Positions 13,255-28,200 of a stretch of 64,000 nucleotides of DNA are shown in pieces. Under the pieces are notes generated by a model. That model did no database searches, was not told the origin of the DNA, and worked only from the letters and a program-made list of their open reading frames with translations. Source of the DNA: Balanoglossus misakiensis (taxonomy: Eukaryota; Hemichordata); assembly GCA_040954595.2 (NCBI GenBank), contig CM082596.2, forward strand, positions 10,106,001-10,170,000. The letters are read 5' to 3'. Every line of letters begins with the position of its first letter. The stretch's first letter is position 1. The position numbers and the translations under genes were made by a program.

Positions 13255-16200
13255 ACACCGGGGTTTAAAATGCATACAGGGATACTAAAAGTTGACTGAA
13301 AATCCCTGGGTTAATACGTGTCCAAAAGCAATTTTATTTGACATTGCTAATGCAGCGATGACATTGAATCTGATTCTTTGCATCAGGGTAAATTGTGATG
13401 CAAGCTTGATGATGCAGCCCGGTAGATAGTGATGCAAACACTTCACTTTGACATGGGTATTTAATGCATGTGCATGGGTATTTAATGTTGACTGTAAATC
13501 CCCAGGTTAATTCTTGGCCAAAAGCACTGTAATTTGACATTGCTAATGCTACCGTGACACTAAATCTGATTCTTTGCATCAGGGTAAATTGTGAAGCAAG
13601 CTTGATGATGCATCATGATAGATGGTGTTTCAAGCCCTTCACATTGACATTGGAATATAACGCATATGGGGATTGAAAGTTGATTGTGAATCCCCAGGTT
13701 AATACTTGGCCAAAAGCACTGTAATTTAAAATTGCTAATGCAATGGTGATATTCAATGTGATTCTTTGCATTAGGGGAAATGGTGTAGGAAGCCTAATGG
13801 TGCATCAGAGTAGATGGTGATGCAAGCTCTGCACTTTGACATAGGTATTTAATGCATATGCATGGGTATTTAATGTTGACTGTAAATCCCCAGGTTAATA
13901 CGTGGCCAAAAGCACTGTAATTTGACATTGCTAATGCTACCGTGACACTAAATCTGATTCTTTGCATCAGGGTAAATTGTGAAGCAAGCTTGATGATGCA
14001 TCATGATAGATGGTGTTTCAAGCCCTTCACATTGACATTGGAATATAACGCATATGGGGATTGAAAGTTGATTGTGAATCCCCAGGTTAATACTTGGCCA
14101 AAAGCACTGTAATTTAAAATTGCTAATGCAATGGTGACATTGAATTTGATTCTTTGCATTGGGGGAAATGGTGTAGGAAGCCTAATGATGCATCAGAGTA
14201 GATGGTGATGCAAGCTCTGCACTTTGACATAGGTATTTAATGCATATGCATGTGTATTTAATGTTGACTGTAAATCATCAGGTTAATACGTGGCCATAAG
14301 CACTGTAATTTGACATTGCTAATGCAACAATGATATTGAATCTGATTCTTTGCATCAGGGTTAATGGCATTGCAGGCTTGATGATGCATCCCGGTAGATA
14401 GTGAGGCAAACACTTCACTTTGACATGGGTATTTAATGCATGCACATTGATATCTAAAGTTGACTCTAAATCCCGAGGTTAATACATGGCCAAAAGCACT
14501 GTAATTTTAAATTACTAATGCAAGGGTGACATTGAATATGGGTAAATGGTGAAGCAAACGTGATGATGCATCAGGATAGATGGTGTTTCAAGTCCTTCAC
14601 ATTGACTTTTGAATATAATGCATATGGGGATTTAAAGATGATTATAAATCCCTAGGTTAAGACATGGCCAAAAGAACTTTTATTTGACATTGCTAATGCA
14701 ACAGTGACATTGAATCTGATTCTATGCATCAGGGTAAATGGCGAAGCAAGCTTAATGATGCATCAGGACAGATGGTGTTTCAAGCCCTTCACATTCACAT
14801 TGGAATATAACGCATATGGGGATTTGAAGTTGACTGTAAATCCTCAGGTTAATACGTGGCCAAAAGCAATTTTATTTGACATTGCTAATGCAATGGTGAC
14901 ATTGAATCTGATCCTATGCATCAGGGTAAATGGCGATGCAGGCTTGATGATGCATCACGGTAGATAGTGATGCAAACAGTTCACTTTGACATGGGTTTAA
15001 ATGGATATGGGGATTTCAAGTTGATTACAAATCCCTGGGTTAATACGTGTCCAAAAGCAATGTAATTTGACATTGCTAATGAAATGGTGACATTGAATGT
15101 AATTCTCCGCATTAGGGCAAATGGCGAAGCAAGCTTAATGATGCATCGGAGTAGACGGTGATGCAAGCTCTGCATTTTGACATAGGTATTAAATGTATAT
15201 ACATGGATATTTAAAGTTGTCTGTAAAACCCCAGGTTAATACATGGCCATAAGCACTATAATTTGATATTGCTAATGAAATGGTGACACTGAATCTGATT
15301 CTTTGCATCAGGGCATATTGTGAAGCATGCTTGATGATGCATTAGGATCAATAGTGATGGAAACACTGCACTATGACATGGGCATTTAATGCATACGCAT
15401 TGATATTTACAGTTGACTCTAAATCCCGAGGTTAATACATGGCTAAAAGCGCTGTTATTTAAAATTACTAATGCAAGGGTGACATTGACTATGGGTAAAT
15501 GGTGAAGCAAACGTGATGATGCATCAGGATAGATGGTGTTTTAAGCCCTTCACATTGACTTTTGAATATAATGCATATGGGGATTTAAAGTTGATTGTAA
15601 ATCCCTAGGTTAATACATGGCCAAAAGCAATTTTATTTGACATTGCTAATTGAACGATGACATTGAATCCGATTCTTTGCATCAGGGTAAATGGCGATGC
15701 AAGCTTGATGATGCATCACGGTAGATAGTGATGCAAACACTTTACTTTGACATGGGTATTAAATGCATATGGGGATTTCAAGTTGATTACAAATCCCTGG
15801 GTTAATACGCGTCCAAAAGCACTGTAATTTAACATTGCTAATGCGATGTTGACATTGAATGTAATTCTCCGCATTAGGGCAAATGGCAAAGCAAGCTTAA
15901 TGATGCAATGGAGTAGACGGTGATGCAAGCTATGCATTTTGACATAGGTATTTAATGCATGTGCATGGGTATTTAATGTTGAATGTAAATTCTCAGGTTA
16001 ATACATCTCCAAAAGCACTGTAATTTAAAATTGCTAATGTAAGGGTGACATTGAATCTGATTCTTTGCATTAGGGGAAATGGCGTAGCAAGCCTAATGAT
16101 CCATCTGAGTAGATGGTGATGCAAGCTAAGCATTTTGACATAGGTACTAAATGTATATACATGGGTATTTAAAGTTGTCTGTAAATCCCCAGGTTAATAC

Positions 16201-19200
16201 ATGGCCATAAGCACTATAATTTGACATTGCTAATGAAATGGTGACACTGAATCTGATTCTTTGCATCAGGGCATATTGTGAAGCATGCTTGATGATGCAT
16301 TAGGGTCAATAGTGATGGAAACACTGCACTATGACATGGGTATTTAATGCATACGCATTGATATTTACAGTTGACTCTAAATCCCGAGGTTAATACATGG
16401 CTAAAAGCGCTGTAATTTAAAATTACTAATGCAAAGGTTACATTGAATATGGGTAAATGGTGAAACAAGCTTGAAGATGCATCAGGGTAGCTGGTGTTTC
16501 AAGCCCTTCACATTGACATTGGAATATAATTCATATGGGGATTTAAAATTGATTGTAAATCCCTAGGTTAATACATGGCCAAAAGCACTGTAATTTAAAA
16601 TTGCTAATGCAATGGTGACATTGAATGTGATTCTTTGCATCAGGGCATATTGTGAAGCATGCTTGATGATGCATTAGGGTCAATAGTGATGGAAACACTG
16701 CACTATGACATGGGTATTTAATGCATACGCATTGATATTTACAGTTGACTCTTAATCCCGAGGTTAATACATGGCTAAAAGCACTGTAATTTAAAATTAC
16801 TAATGCAAAGGTTACATTGAATATGGGTAAATGGTGAAGCAAGCTTGAAGATGCATCAGGGTAGATGGTGTTTCAAGCCCTTCACATTGACATTGGAATA
16901 TAATGCATATGGGGATTTAAAATTGATTGTAAATCCCTAAGTTAATACGTGGCCAAAAGCAATTTTATTTGACATTGCTAATGCAATGATGACATTGAAT
17001 CCGATTCTTTGTATCAGGGTAAATGGCGATGCAAGCTTGATGATGCATCACGGCAGATAGTGATGCAAACACTTCACTTTGACATGGGCATTAAATGCAT
17101 ATGGGGATTTCAAGTTGATTACAAATCCCTGGGTTAATACGCGTCCAAAAGCACTGTAATTTGAAATTGCTAATGCGATGTTGACATTGAATGTAATTCT
17201 CCGCATTAGGGCAAATGGCAAAGCAAGCTTAATGATGCAATGGAGTAGACGGTGGTGCATGCTATGCATGTTGACATAGGTATTTAATGCATGTGCATGG
17301 GTATTTAATGTTGAATGTAAATTCCCAGGTTAATACATCTCCAAAAGCACTGTAATTTAAAATTGCTAATGTAAGGGTGACATTGAATCTGATTCTTTGC
17401 ATTATGGGAAATGGCGTAGCAAGCCTAATGATCCATCTGAGTAGATGGTGATGCAAGCTAAGCATTTTGATATAGGTACTAAATGTATATACATGGGTAT
17501 TTAAAGTTGTCTGTAAATCCCCAGGTTAATACTTGGCAAAAAGCAATTTTATTTGACATTGCTAATGAAATGGTGACACTGAATCTGATTCTTTGCATCA
17601 GGGTAAATGGCGATGCAAGCTTGATGATGCATCCCGGTAGATAGTGATGCAAACACTTCACTGTGACATGGGTATTAAATGCATATGGGGATTAAAAGTT
17701 GACTGAAAATCCCTGGGTTAATACAAGTCCAAAAGCACTGAAATTTGACATAGCTAATACAATGGTGACATTGAATGTGATTCTTTGCATTAGGGGAAAT
17801 GGCGTAGCAAGCCTAATGATGCATCAGTGTAGATGGTGATCCAAGCTATGCTTTTTGACATAGGTATTTAATGCATGTGCATGGGTATTTAATGTTGACT
17901 GTAAATCCCTGGGTTAATACAAATCCAAAAGCACTGTAATTTGACATTGCTAATACAACGGTGTCATTTAATCTGATTCTTTGCATCAGGGCAAATTGCG
18001 AAGCAAGCTTAATGATGCATCGGAGTATATGGTGATGCAAGCTATGCACTTTGACATACGTATTTAATGCATATGCATTGGTATTTAATGTTGACTGTAA
18101 ATCCCCAGGTTAATACGTGGCCAAAAGCACTGTAATTTGACATTGCTAATGCTACCGTGACACTAAATCTGATTCTTTGCATTAGGGTAAATTGTGAAGC
18201 AAGCTTGATGATGCATCAGGATAGATGGTGTTTTAAGCCCCTCACATTGACATTGGAATATAACGCATATGGGGATTTAAAGTTAATTGTAAATACCCAG
18301 GTTAATACATGGCCAAAAGCACTGTAATTTAAAATTGCTAATGCAATGGTGACATTGAATGTGATTCTTTGCAGTAGGGGAACTGGCGTAGCAATCCTAA
18401 TAGTGCATCAGAGTAGATGGTGATGCAAGCTCTGCACTTTGACATAGGTATTTGATGCATATGCATGTGTATTTAATGTTGACTATAAATCCTCAGGTGA
18501 ATACATGGCCATAAAGACTATAATTTGACATTGCTAATGAAATGGTGACACTGAATCTGATTCTTTGCATCAGGGCATATTGTGAAGCATGCTTGATGAT
18601 GCATTAGGGTCAATAGTGATGGAAACACTGCACTATGACATGGGTATTTAATGCATACGCATTGATATTTACAGTTGACTCTAAATCCCGAGGTTTATAC
18701 ATGGCTAAAAGCGCTGTAATTTAAAATTACTAATGCAAAGGTTACATTGAATATGGGTAAATGGTGAAGCAAGCTTGTAGATGCATCAGGGTAGCTGGTG
18801 TTTCAAGCCCTTCACATTGACATTGGAATATAATGCATATGGGGATTTAAAGTTGATTGTAAATCCCTAGGTTAATACATGGCCAAAAGCAATTTTATTT
18901 GACATTGCTAATTGAACGATGACATTGAATCCGATTCTTTGCATCAGGGTAAATGGCGATGCAAGCTTGATGATGCATCACGGTAGATAGTGATGCAAAC
19001 ACTTTACTTTGACATGGGTATTAAATGCATATGGGGATTTCAAGTTGATTACAAATCCCTGGGTTAATACGCGTCCAAAAGCACTGTAATTTGACATTGC
19101 TAATGCGATGTTGACATTGAATGTAATTCTCCGCATTAGGGCAAATGGCAAAGCAAGCTTAATGATGCAATGGAGTAGACCGTGATGCAAGCTATGCATT

Positions 19201-22200
19201 TTGACATAGGTATTTAATGCATGTGCATGGGTATTAAATGTTGAATGTAAATTCTCAGGTTAATACATCTCCAAAAGCACTGTAATTTAAAATTGCTAAT
19301 GTAAGGGTGACATTGAATCTGATTCTTTGCATTAGGGGAAATGGCGTAGCAAGCCTAATGATCCATCTGAGTAGATGGTGATGCAAGCTAAGCATTTTGA
19401 CATAGGTACTAAATGTATATACATGGGTATTTAAAGTTGTCTGTAAATCCCCAGGTTAATACATGGCCATAAGCATTATAATTTGACATTGCTAATGAAA
19501 TGGTGACACTGAATCTGATTCTTTGCATCAGGGCATATTGTGAAGCATGCTTGATGATGTATTAGGGTCAATAGTGATGGAAACACTGCACTATTACATG
19601 GGTATTTAATGCATACGCATTGATATTTACAGTTGACTCTAAATCCCGAGGTTAATACATGGCTAAAAGCGCTGTAATTTAAAATTACTAATGCAAAGGT
19701 TACATTGAATATGGGTAAATGGTGAAGCAAGCTTGAAGATGCATCAGGGTAGCTGGTGTTTCAAGCCCTTCACATTGACATTGGAATATAATGCATATGG
19801 GGATTTAAAATTGATTGTAAATCCCTAGGTTAATACATGGCCAAAAGCACTGTAATTTAAAATTGCTAGTGCAATGGTGACATTGAATGTGATTCTTTGC
19901 ATCAGGGCATATTGTGAAGCATGCTTGATGATGCATTAGGGTCAATAGTGATGGAAACACTGCACTATGACATGGGTATTTAATGCATACGCATTGATAT
20001 TTACAGTTGACTCTTAATCCTGAGGTTAATACATGGCTAAAAGCACTGTAATTTAAAATTACTAATGCAAAGGTTACATTGAATATGGGTAAATGGTGAA
20101 GCAAGCTTGAAGATGCATCAGGGTAGATGGTGTTTCAAGCCCTTCACATTGACATTGGAATATAATGCATATGGGGATTTAAAATTGATTGTAAATCCCT
20201 AGGTTAATACGTGGCCAAAAGCAATTTTATTTGACATTGCTAATGCAACGATGACATTGAATCCGATTCTTTGTATCAGGGTAAATGGCGATGCAAGCTT
20301 GATGATGCATCACGGTAGATAGTGATGCAAACACTTCACTTTGACATGGGCATTAAATGCATATGGGGATTTCAAGTTGATTACAAATCCCTGGGTTAAT
20401 ACGCGTCCAAAAGCACTGTAATTTGACATTGCTAATGCGATGTTGACATTGAATGTAATTCTCCGCATTAGGGCAAATGGCAAAGCAAGCTTAATGATGC
20501 AATGGAGTAGACAGTGATGCAAGCTATGCATTTTGACATAGGTATTTAATGCATGTGCATGGGTATTTAATGTTGAATGTAAATTCCCAGGTTAATACAT
20601 CTCCAAAAGCACTGTAATTTAAAATTGCTAATGTAAGGGTGACATTGAATCTGATTCTTTGCATTATGGGAAATTGCGTAGCAAGCCTAATGATGCATCT
20701 GAGTAGATGGTGATGCAAGCTAAGCATTTTGATATAGGTACTAAATGTATATACATGGGTATTTAAAGTTGTCTGTAAATCCCCAGGTTAATACTTGGCA
20801 AAAAGCAATTTTATTTGACATTGCTAATGAAATGGTGACACTGAATCTGATTCTTTGCATCAGGGTAAATGGCGATGCAAGCTTGATGATGCATCCCGGT
20901 AGATAGTGATGCAAACACTTCACTGTGACATGGGTATTAAATGCATATGGGGATTAAAAGTTGACTGAAAATCCCTGGGTTAATACAAGTCCAAAAGCAC
21001 TGAAATTTGACATAGCTAATACAATGGTGACATTGAATGTGATTCTTTGCATTAGGGGAAATGGCGTAGCAAGCCTAATGATGCATCAGTGTAGATGGTG
21101 ATCCAAGCTATGCTTTTTGACATAGGTATTTAATGCATGTGCATGGGTATTTAATGTTGACTGTAAATCCCTGGGTTAATACAAATCCAAAAGCACTGTA
21201 ATTTGACATTGCTAATACAACGGTGTCATTTAATCTGATTCTTTGCATCAGGGCAAATTGCGAAGCAAGCTTAATGATGCATCGGAGTATATGGTGATGC
21301 AAGCTATGCACTTTGACATACGTATTTAATGCATATGCATTGGTATTTAATGTTGACTGTAAATCCCCAGGTTAATACGTGGCCAAAAGCACTGTAATTT
21401 GACATTGCTAATGCTACCGTGACACTAAATCTGATTCTTTGCATTAGGGTAAATTGTGAAGCAAGCTTGATGATGCATCAGGATAGATGGTGTTTTAAGC
21501 CCCTCACATTGACATTGGAATATAACGCATATGGGGATTTAAAGTTAATTGTAAATACCCAGGTTAATACATGGCCAAAAGCACTGTAATTTAAAATTGC
21601 TAATGCAATGGTGACATTGAATGAGATTCTTTGCATCAGGGCATATTGTGAAGCATGCTTGATGATGCATTAGGGTCAATAGTGATGGAAACACTGCACT
21701 ATGACATGGGTATTTAATGCATACGCATTGATATTTACAGTTGACTCTTAATCCTGAGGTTAATACATGGCTAAAAGCACTGTAATTTAAAATTACTAAT
21801 GCAAAGGTTACATTGAATATGGGTAAATGGTGAAGCAAGCTTGAAGATGCATCAGGGTAGATGGTGTTTCAAGCCCTTCACATTGACATTGGAATATAAT
21901 GCATATGGGGATTTAAAATTGATTGTAAATCCCTAGGTTAATACGTGGCCAAAAGCAATTTTATTTGACATTGCTAATGCAACGATGACATTGAATCCGA
22001 TTCTTTGTATCAGGGTAAATGGCGATGCAAGCTTGATGATGCATCACGGTAGATAGTGATGCAAACACTTCACTTTGACATGGGCATTAAATGCATATGG
22101 GGATTTCAAGTTGATTACAAATCCCTGGGTTAATACGCGTCCAAAAGCACTGTAATTTGACATTGCTAATGCGATGTTGACATTGAATGTAATTCTCCGC

Positions 22201-25200
22201 ATTAGGGCAAATGGCAAAGCAAGCTTAATGATGCAATGGAGTAGACAGTGATGCAAGCTATGCATTTTGACATAGGTATTTAATGCATGTGCATGGGTAT
22301 TTAATGTTGAATGTAAATTCCCAGGTTAATACATCTCCAAAAGCACTGTAATTTAAAATTGCTAATGTAAGGGTGACATTGAATCTGATTCTTTGCATTA
22401 TGGGAAATTGCGTAGCAAGCCTAATGATGCATCTGAGTAGATGGTGATGCAAGCTAAGCATTTTGATATAGGTACTAAATGTATATACATGGGTATTTAA
22501 AGTTGTCTGTAAATCCCCAGGTTAATACTTGGCAAAAAGCAATTTTATTTGACATTGCTAATGAAATGGTGACACTGAATCTGATTCTTTGCATCAGGGT
22601 AAATGGCGATGCAAGCTTGATGATGCATCCCGGTAGATAGTGATGCAAACACTTCACTGTGACATGGGTATTAAATGCATATGGGGATTAAAAGTTGACT
22701 GAAAATCCCTGGGTTAATACAAGTCCAAAAGCACTGAAATTTGACATAGCTAATACAATGGTGACATTGAATGTGATTCTTTGCATTAGGGGAAATGGCG
22801 TAGCAAGCCTAATGATGCATCAGTGTAGATGGTGATCCAAGCTATGCTTTTTGACATAGGTATTTAATGCATGTGCATGGGTATTTAATGTTGACTGTAA
22901 ATCCCTGGGTTAATACAAATCCAAAAGCACTGTAATTTGACATTGCTAATACAACGGTGTCATTTAATCTGATTCTTTGCATCAGGGCAAATTGCGAAGC
23001 AAGCTTAATGATGCATCGGAGTATATGGTGATGCAAGCTATGCACTTTGACATACGTATTTAATGCATATGCATTGGTATTTAATGTTGACTGTAAATCC
23101 CCAGGTTAATACGTGGCCAAAAGCACTGTAATTTGACATTGCTAATGCTACCGTGACACTAAATCTGATTCTTTGCATTAGGGTAAATTGTGAAGCAAGC
23201 TTGATGATGCATCAGGATAGATGGTGTTTTAAGCCCCTCACATTGACATTGGAATATAACGCATATGGGGATTTAAAGTTAATTGTAAATACCCAGGTTA
23301 ATACATGGCCAAAAGCACTGTAATTTAAAATTGCTAATGCAATGGTGACATTGAATTTGATTCTTTGCATTAGGGGAACTGGCGTAGCAATCCTAATAGT
23401 GCATCAGAGTAGATGGTGATGCAAGCTCTGCACTTTGACATAGGTATTTAATGCATATGCATGTGTATTTAATGTTGACTATAAATCCTCAGGTGAATAC
23501 ATGGCCATAAACACTATAATTTGACATTGCTAATGAAATGGTGACACTGAATCTGATTCTTTGCATCAGGGCATATTGTGAAGCATGCTTGATGATGCAT
23601 TAGGGTCAATAGTGATGGAAACACTGCACTATGACATGGGTATTTAATGCATACGCATTGATATTTACAGTTGACTCTAAATCCCGAGGTTTATACATGG
23701 CTAAAAGCGCTGTAATTTAAAATTACTAATGCAAAGGTTACATTGAATATGGGTAAATGGTGAAGCAAGCTTGAAGATGCATCAGGGTAGCTGGTGTTTC
23801 AAGCCCTTCACATTGACATTGGAATATAATGCATATGGGGATTTAAAGTTGATTGTAAATCCCTAGGTTAATACATGGCCAAAAGCAATTTTATTTGACA
23901 TTGCTAATTGAACGATGACATTGAATCCGATTCTTTGCATCAGGGTAAATGGCGATGCAAGCTTGATGATGCATCACGGTAGATAGTGATGCAAACACTT
24001 TACTTTGACATGGGTATTAAATGCATATGGGGATTTCAAGTTGATTACAAATCCCTGGGTTAATACGCGTCCAAAAGCACTGTAATTTGACATTGCTAAT
24101 GCGATGTTGACATTGAATGTAATTCTCCGCATTAGGGCAAATGGCAAAGCAAGCTTAATGATGCAATGGAGTAGACCGTGATGCAAGCTATGCATTTTGA
24201 CATAGGTATTTAATGCATGTGCATGGGTATTAAATGTTGAATGTAAATTCTCAGGTTAATACATCTCCAAAAGCACTGTAATTTAAAATTGCTAATGTAA
24301 GGGTGACATTGAATCTGATTCTTTGCATTAGGGGAAATGGCGTAGCAAGCCTAATGATCCATCTGAGTAGATGGTGATGCAAGCTAAGCATTTTGACATA
24401 GGTACTAAATGTATATACATGGGTATTTAAAGTTGTCTGTAAATCCCCAGGTTAATACATGGCCATAAGCATTATAATTTGACATTGCTAATGAAATGGT
24501 GACACTGAATCTGATTCTTTGCATCAGGGCATATTGTGAAGCATGCTTGATGATGTATTAGGGTCAATAGTGATGGAAACACTGCACTATGACATGGGTA
24601 TTTAATGCATACGCATTGATATTTACAGTTGACTCTAAATCCCGAGGTTAATACATGGCTAAAAGCGCTGTAATTTAAAATTACTAATGCAAAGGTTACA
24701 TTGAATATGGGTAAATGGTGACGCAAGCTTGAAGATGCATCAGGGTAGCTGGTGTTTCAAGCCCTTCACATTGACATTGGAATATAATGCATATGGGGAT
24801 TTAAAATTGATTGTAAATCCCTAGGTTAATACATGGCCAAAAGCACTGTAATTTAAAATTGCTAGTGCAATGGTGACATTGAATGTGATTCTTTGCATCA
24901 GGGCATATTGTGAAGCATGCTTGATGATGCATTAGGGTCAATAGTGATGGAAACACTGCACTATGACATGGGTATTTAATGCATACGCATTGATATTTAC
25001 AGTTGACTCTTAATCCCGAGGTTAATACATGGCTAAAAGCGCTGTAATTTAAAATTACTAATGCAAAGGTTACATTGAATATGGGTAAATGGTGACGCAA
25101 GCTTGAAGATGCATCAGGGTAGCTGGTGTTTCAAGCCCTTCACATTGACATTGGAATATAATGCATATGGGGATTTAAAATTGATTGTAAATCCCTAGGT

Positions 25201-28200
25201 TAATACATGGCCAAAAGCACTGTAATTTAAAATTGCTAGTGCAATGGTGACATTGAATGTGATTCTTTGCATCAGGGCATATTGTGAAGCATGCTTGATG
25301 ATGCATTAGGGTCAATAGTGATGGAAACACTGCACTATGACATGGGTATTTAATGCATACGCATTGATATTTACAGTTGACTCTTAATCCCGAGGTTAAT
25401 ACATGGCTAAAAGCACTGTAATTTAAAATTACTAATGCAAAGGTTACATTGAATATGGGTAAATGGTGAAGCAAGCTTGAAGATGCATCAGGGTAGATGG
25501 TGTTTCAAGCCCTTCACATTGACATTGGAATATAATGCATATGGGGATTTAAAATTGATTGTAAATCCCTAGGTTAATACGTGGCCAAAAGCAATTTTAT
25601 TTGACATTGCTAATGCAACGATGACATTGAATCCGATTCTTTGTATCAGGGTAAATGGCGATGCAAGCTTGATGATGCATCACGGTAGATAGTGATGCAA
25701 ACACTTCACTTTGACATGGGCATTAAATGCATATGGGGATTTCAAGTTGATTACAAATCCCTGGGTTAATACGCGTCCAAAAGCACTGTAATTTGACATT
25801 GCTAATGCGATGTTGACATTGAATGTAATTCTCCGCATTAGGGCAAATGGCAAAGCAAGCTTAATGATGCAATGGAGTAGACGGTGATGCAAGCTATGCA
25901 TTTTGACATAGGTATTTAATGCATGTGCATGGGTATTTAATGTTGAATGTAAATTCCCAGGTTAATACATCTCCAAAAGCACTGTAATTTAAAATTGCTA
26001 ATGTAAGGGTGACATTGAATCTGATTCTTTGCATTATGGGAAATGGCGTAGCAAGCCTAATGATGCATCTGAGTAGATGGTGATGCAAGCTAAGCATTTT
26101 GATATAGGTACTAAATGTATATACATGGGTATTTAAAGTTGTCTGTAAATCCCCAGGTTAATACTTGGCAAAAAGCAATTTTATTTGACATTGCTAATGA
26201 AATGGTGACACTGAATCTGATTCTTTGCATCAGGGTAAATGGCGATGCAAGCTTGATGATGCATCCCGGTAGATAGTGATGCAAACACTTCACTGTGACA
26301 TGGGTATTAAATGCATATGGGGATTAAAAGTTGACTGAAAATCCCTGGGTTAATACAAGTCCAAAAGCACTGAAATTTGACATAGCTAATACAATGGTGA
26401 CATTGAATGTGATTCTTTGCATTAGGGGAAATGGCGTAGCAAGCCTAATGATGCATCAGTGTAGATGGTGATCCAAGCTATGCTTTTTGACATAGGTATT
26501 TAATGCATGTGCATGGGTATTTAATGTTGACTGTAAATCCCTGGGTTAATACAAATCCAAAAGCACTGTAATTTGACATTGCTAATACAACGGTGTCATT
26601 TAATCTGATTCTTTGCATCAGGGCAAATTGCGAAGCAAGCTTAATGATGCATCGGAGTATATGGTGATGCAAGCTATGCACTTTGACATACGTATTTAAT
26701 GCATATGCATTGGTATTTAATGTTGACTGTAAATCCCCAGGTTAATACGTGGCCAAAAGCACTGTAATTTGACATTGCTAATGCTACCGTGACACTAAAT
26801 CTGATTCTTTGCATTAGAGTAAATTGTGAAGCAAGCTTGATGATGCATCAGGATAGATGGTGTTTTAAGCCCCTCACATTGACATTGGAATATAACGCAT
26901 ATGGGGATTTAAAGTTAATTGTAAATACCCAGGTTAATACATGGCCAAAAGCACTGTAATTTAAAATTGCTAATGCAATGGTGACATTGAATGTGATTCT
27001 TTGCATTAGGGGAACTGGCGTAGCAATCCTAATAGTGCATCAGAGTAGATGGTGATGCAAGCTCTGCACTTTGACATAGGTATTTAATGCATATGCATGT
27101 GTATTTAATGTTGACTATAAATCCTCAGGTGAATACATGGCCATAAACACTATAATTTGACATTGCTAATGAAATGGTGACACTGAATCTGATTCTTTGC
27201 ATCAGGGCATATTGTGAAGCATGCTTGATGATGCATTAGGGTCAATAGTGATGGAAACACTGCACTATGACATGGGTATTTAATGCATACGCATTGATAT
27301 TTACAGTTGACTCTAAATCCCGAGGTTTATACATGGCTAAAAGCGCTGTAATTTAAAATTACTAATGCAAAGGTTACATTGAATATGGGTAAATGGTGAA
27401 GCAAGCTTGAAGATGCATCAGGGTAGCTGGTGTTTCAAGCCCTTCACATTGACATTGGAATATAATGCATATGGGGATTTAAAATTGATTGTAAATCCCT
27501 ACATTAATACATGGCCAAAAGCACTGTAATTTAAAATTGCTAATGCAATGGTGACATTGAATGTGATTCTTTGCATCAGGGCATATTGTGAAGCATGCTT
27601 GATGATGCATTAGGGTCAATAGTGATGGAAACACTGCACTATGACATGGGTATTTAATGCATACGCATTGATATTTACAGTTGACTCTTAATCCTGAGGT
27701 TAATACATGGCTAAAAGCACTGTAATTTAAAATTACTAATGCAAAGGTTACATTGAATATGGGTAAATGGTGAAGCAAGCTTGAAGATGCATCAGGGTAG
27801 ATGGTGTTTCAAGCCCTTCACATTGACATTGGAATATAATGCATATGGGGATTTAAAATTGATTGTAAATCCCTAGGTTAATACGTGGCCAAAAGCAATT
27901 TTATTTGACATTGCTAATGCAACGATGACATTGAATCCAATTCTTTGTATCAGGGTAAATGGCGATGCAAGCTTGATGATGCATCACGGTAGATAGTGAT
28001 GCAAACACTTCACTTTGACATGGGCATTAAATGCATATGGGGATTTCAAGTTGTTTACAAATCCCTGGGTTAATACGCATCCAAAAGTACTGTAATTTGA
28101 CATTGCTAATGCGATGTTAACATTGAATGTAATTCTCCGCATTAGGGCAAATGGCAAAGCAAGCTTAATGATGCAATGGAGTAGACGGTGATGCAAGCTA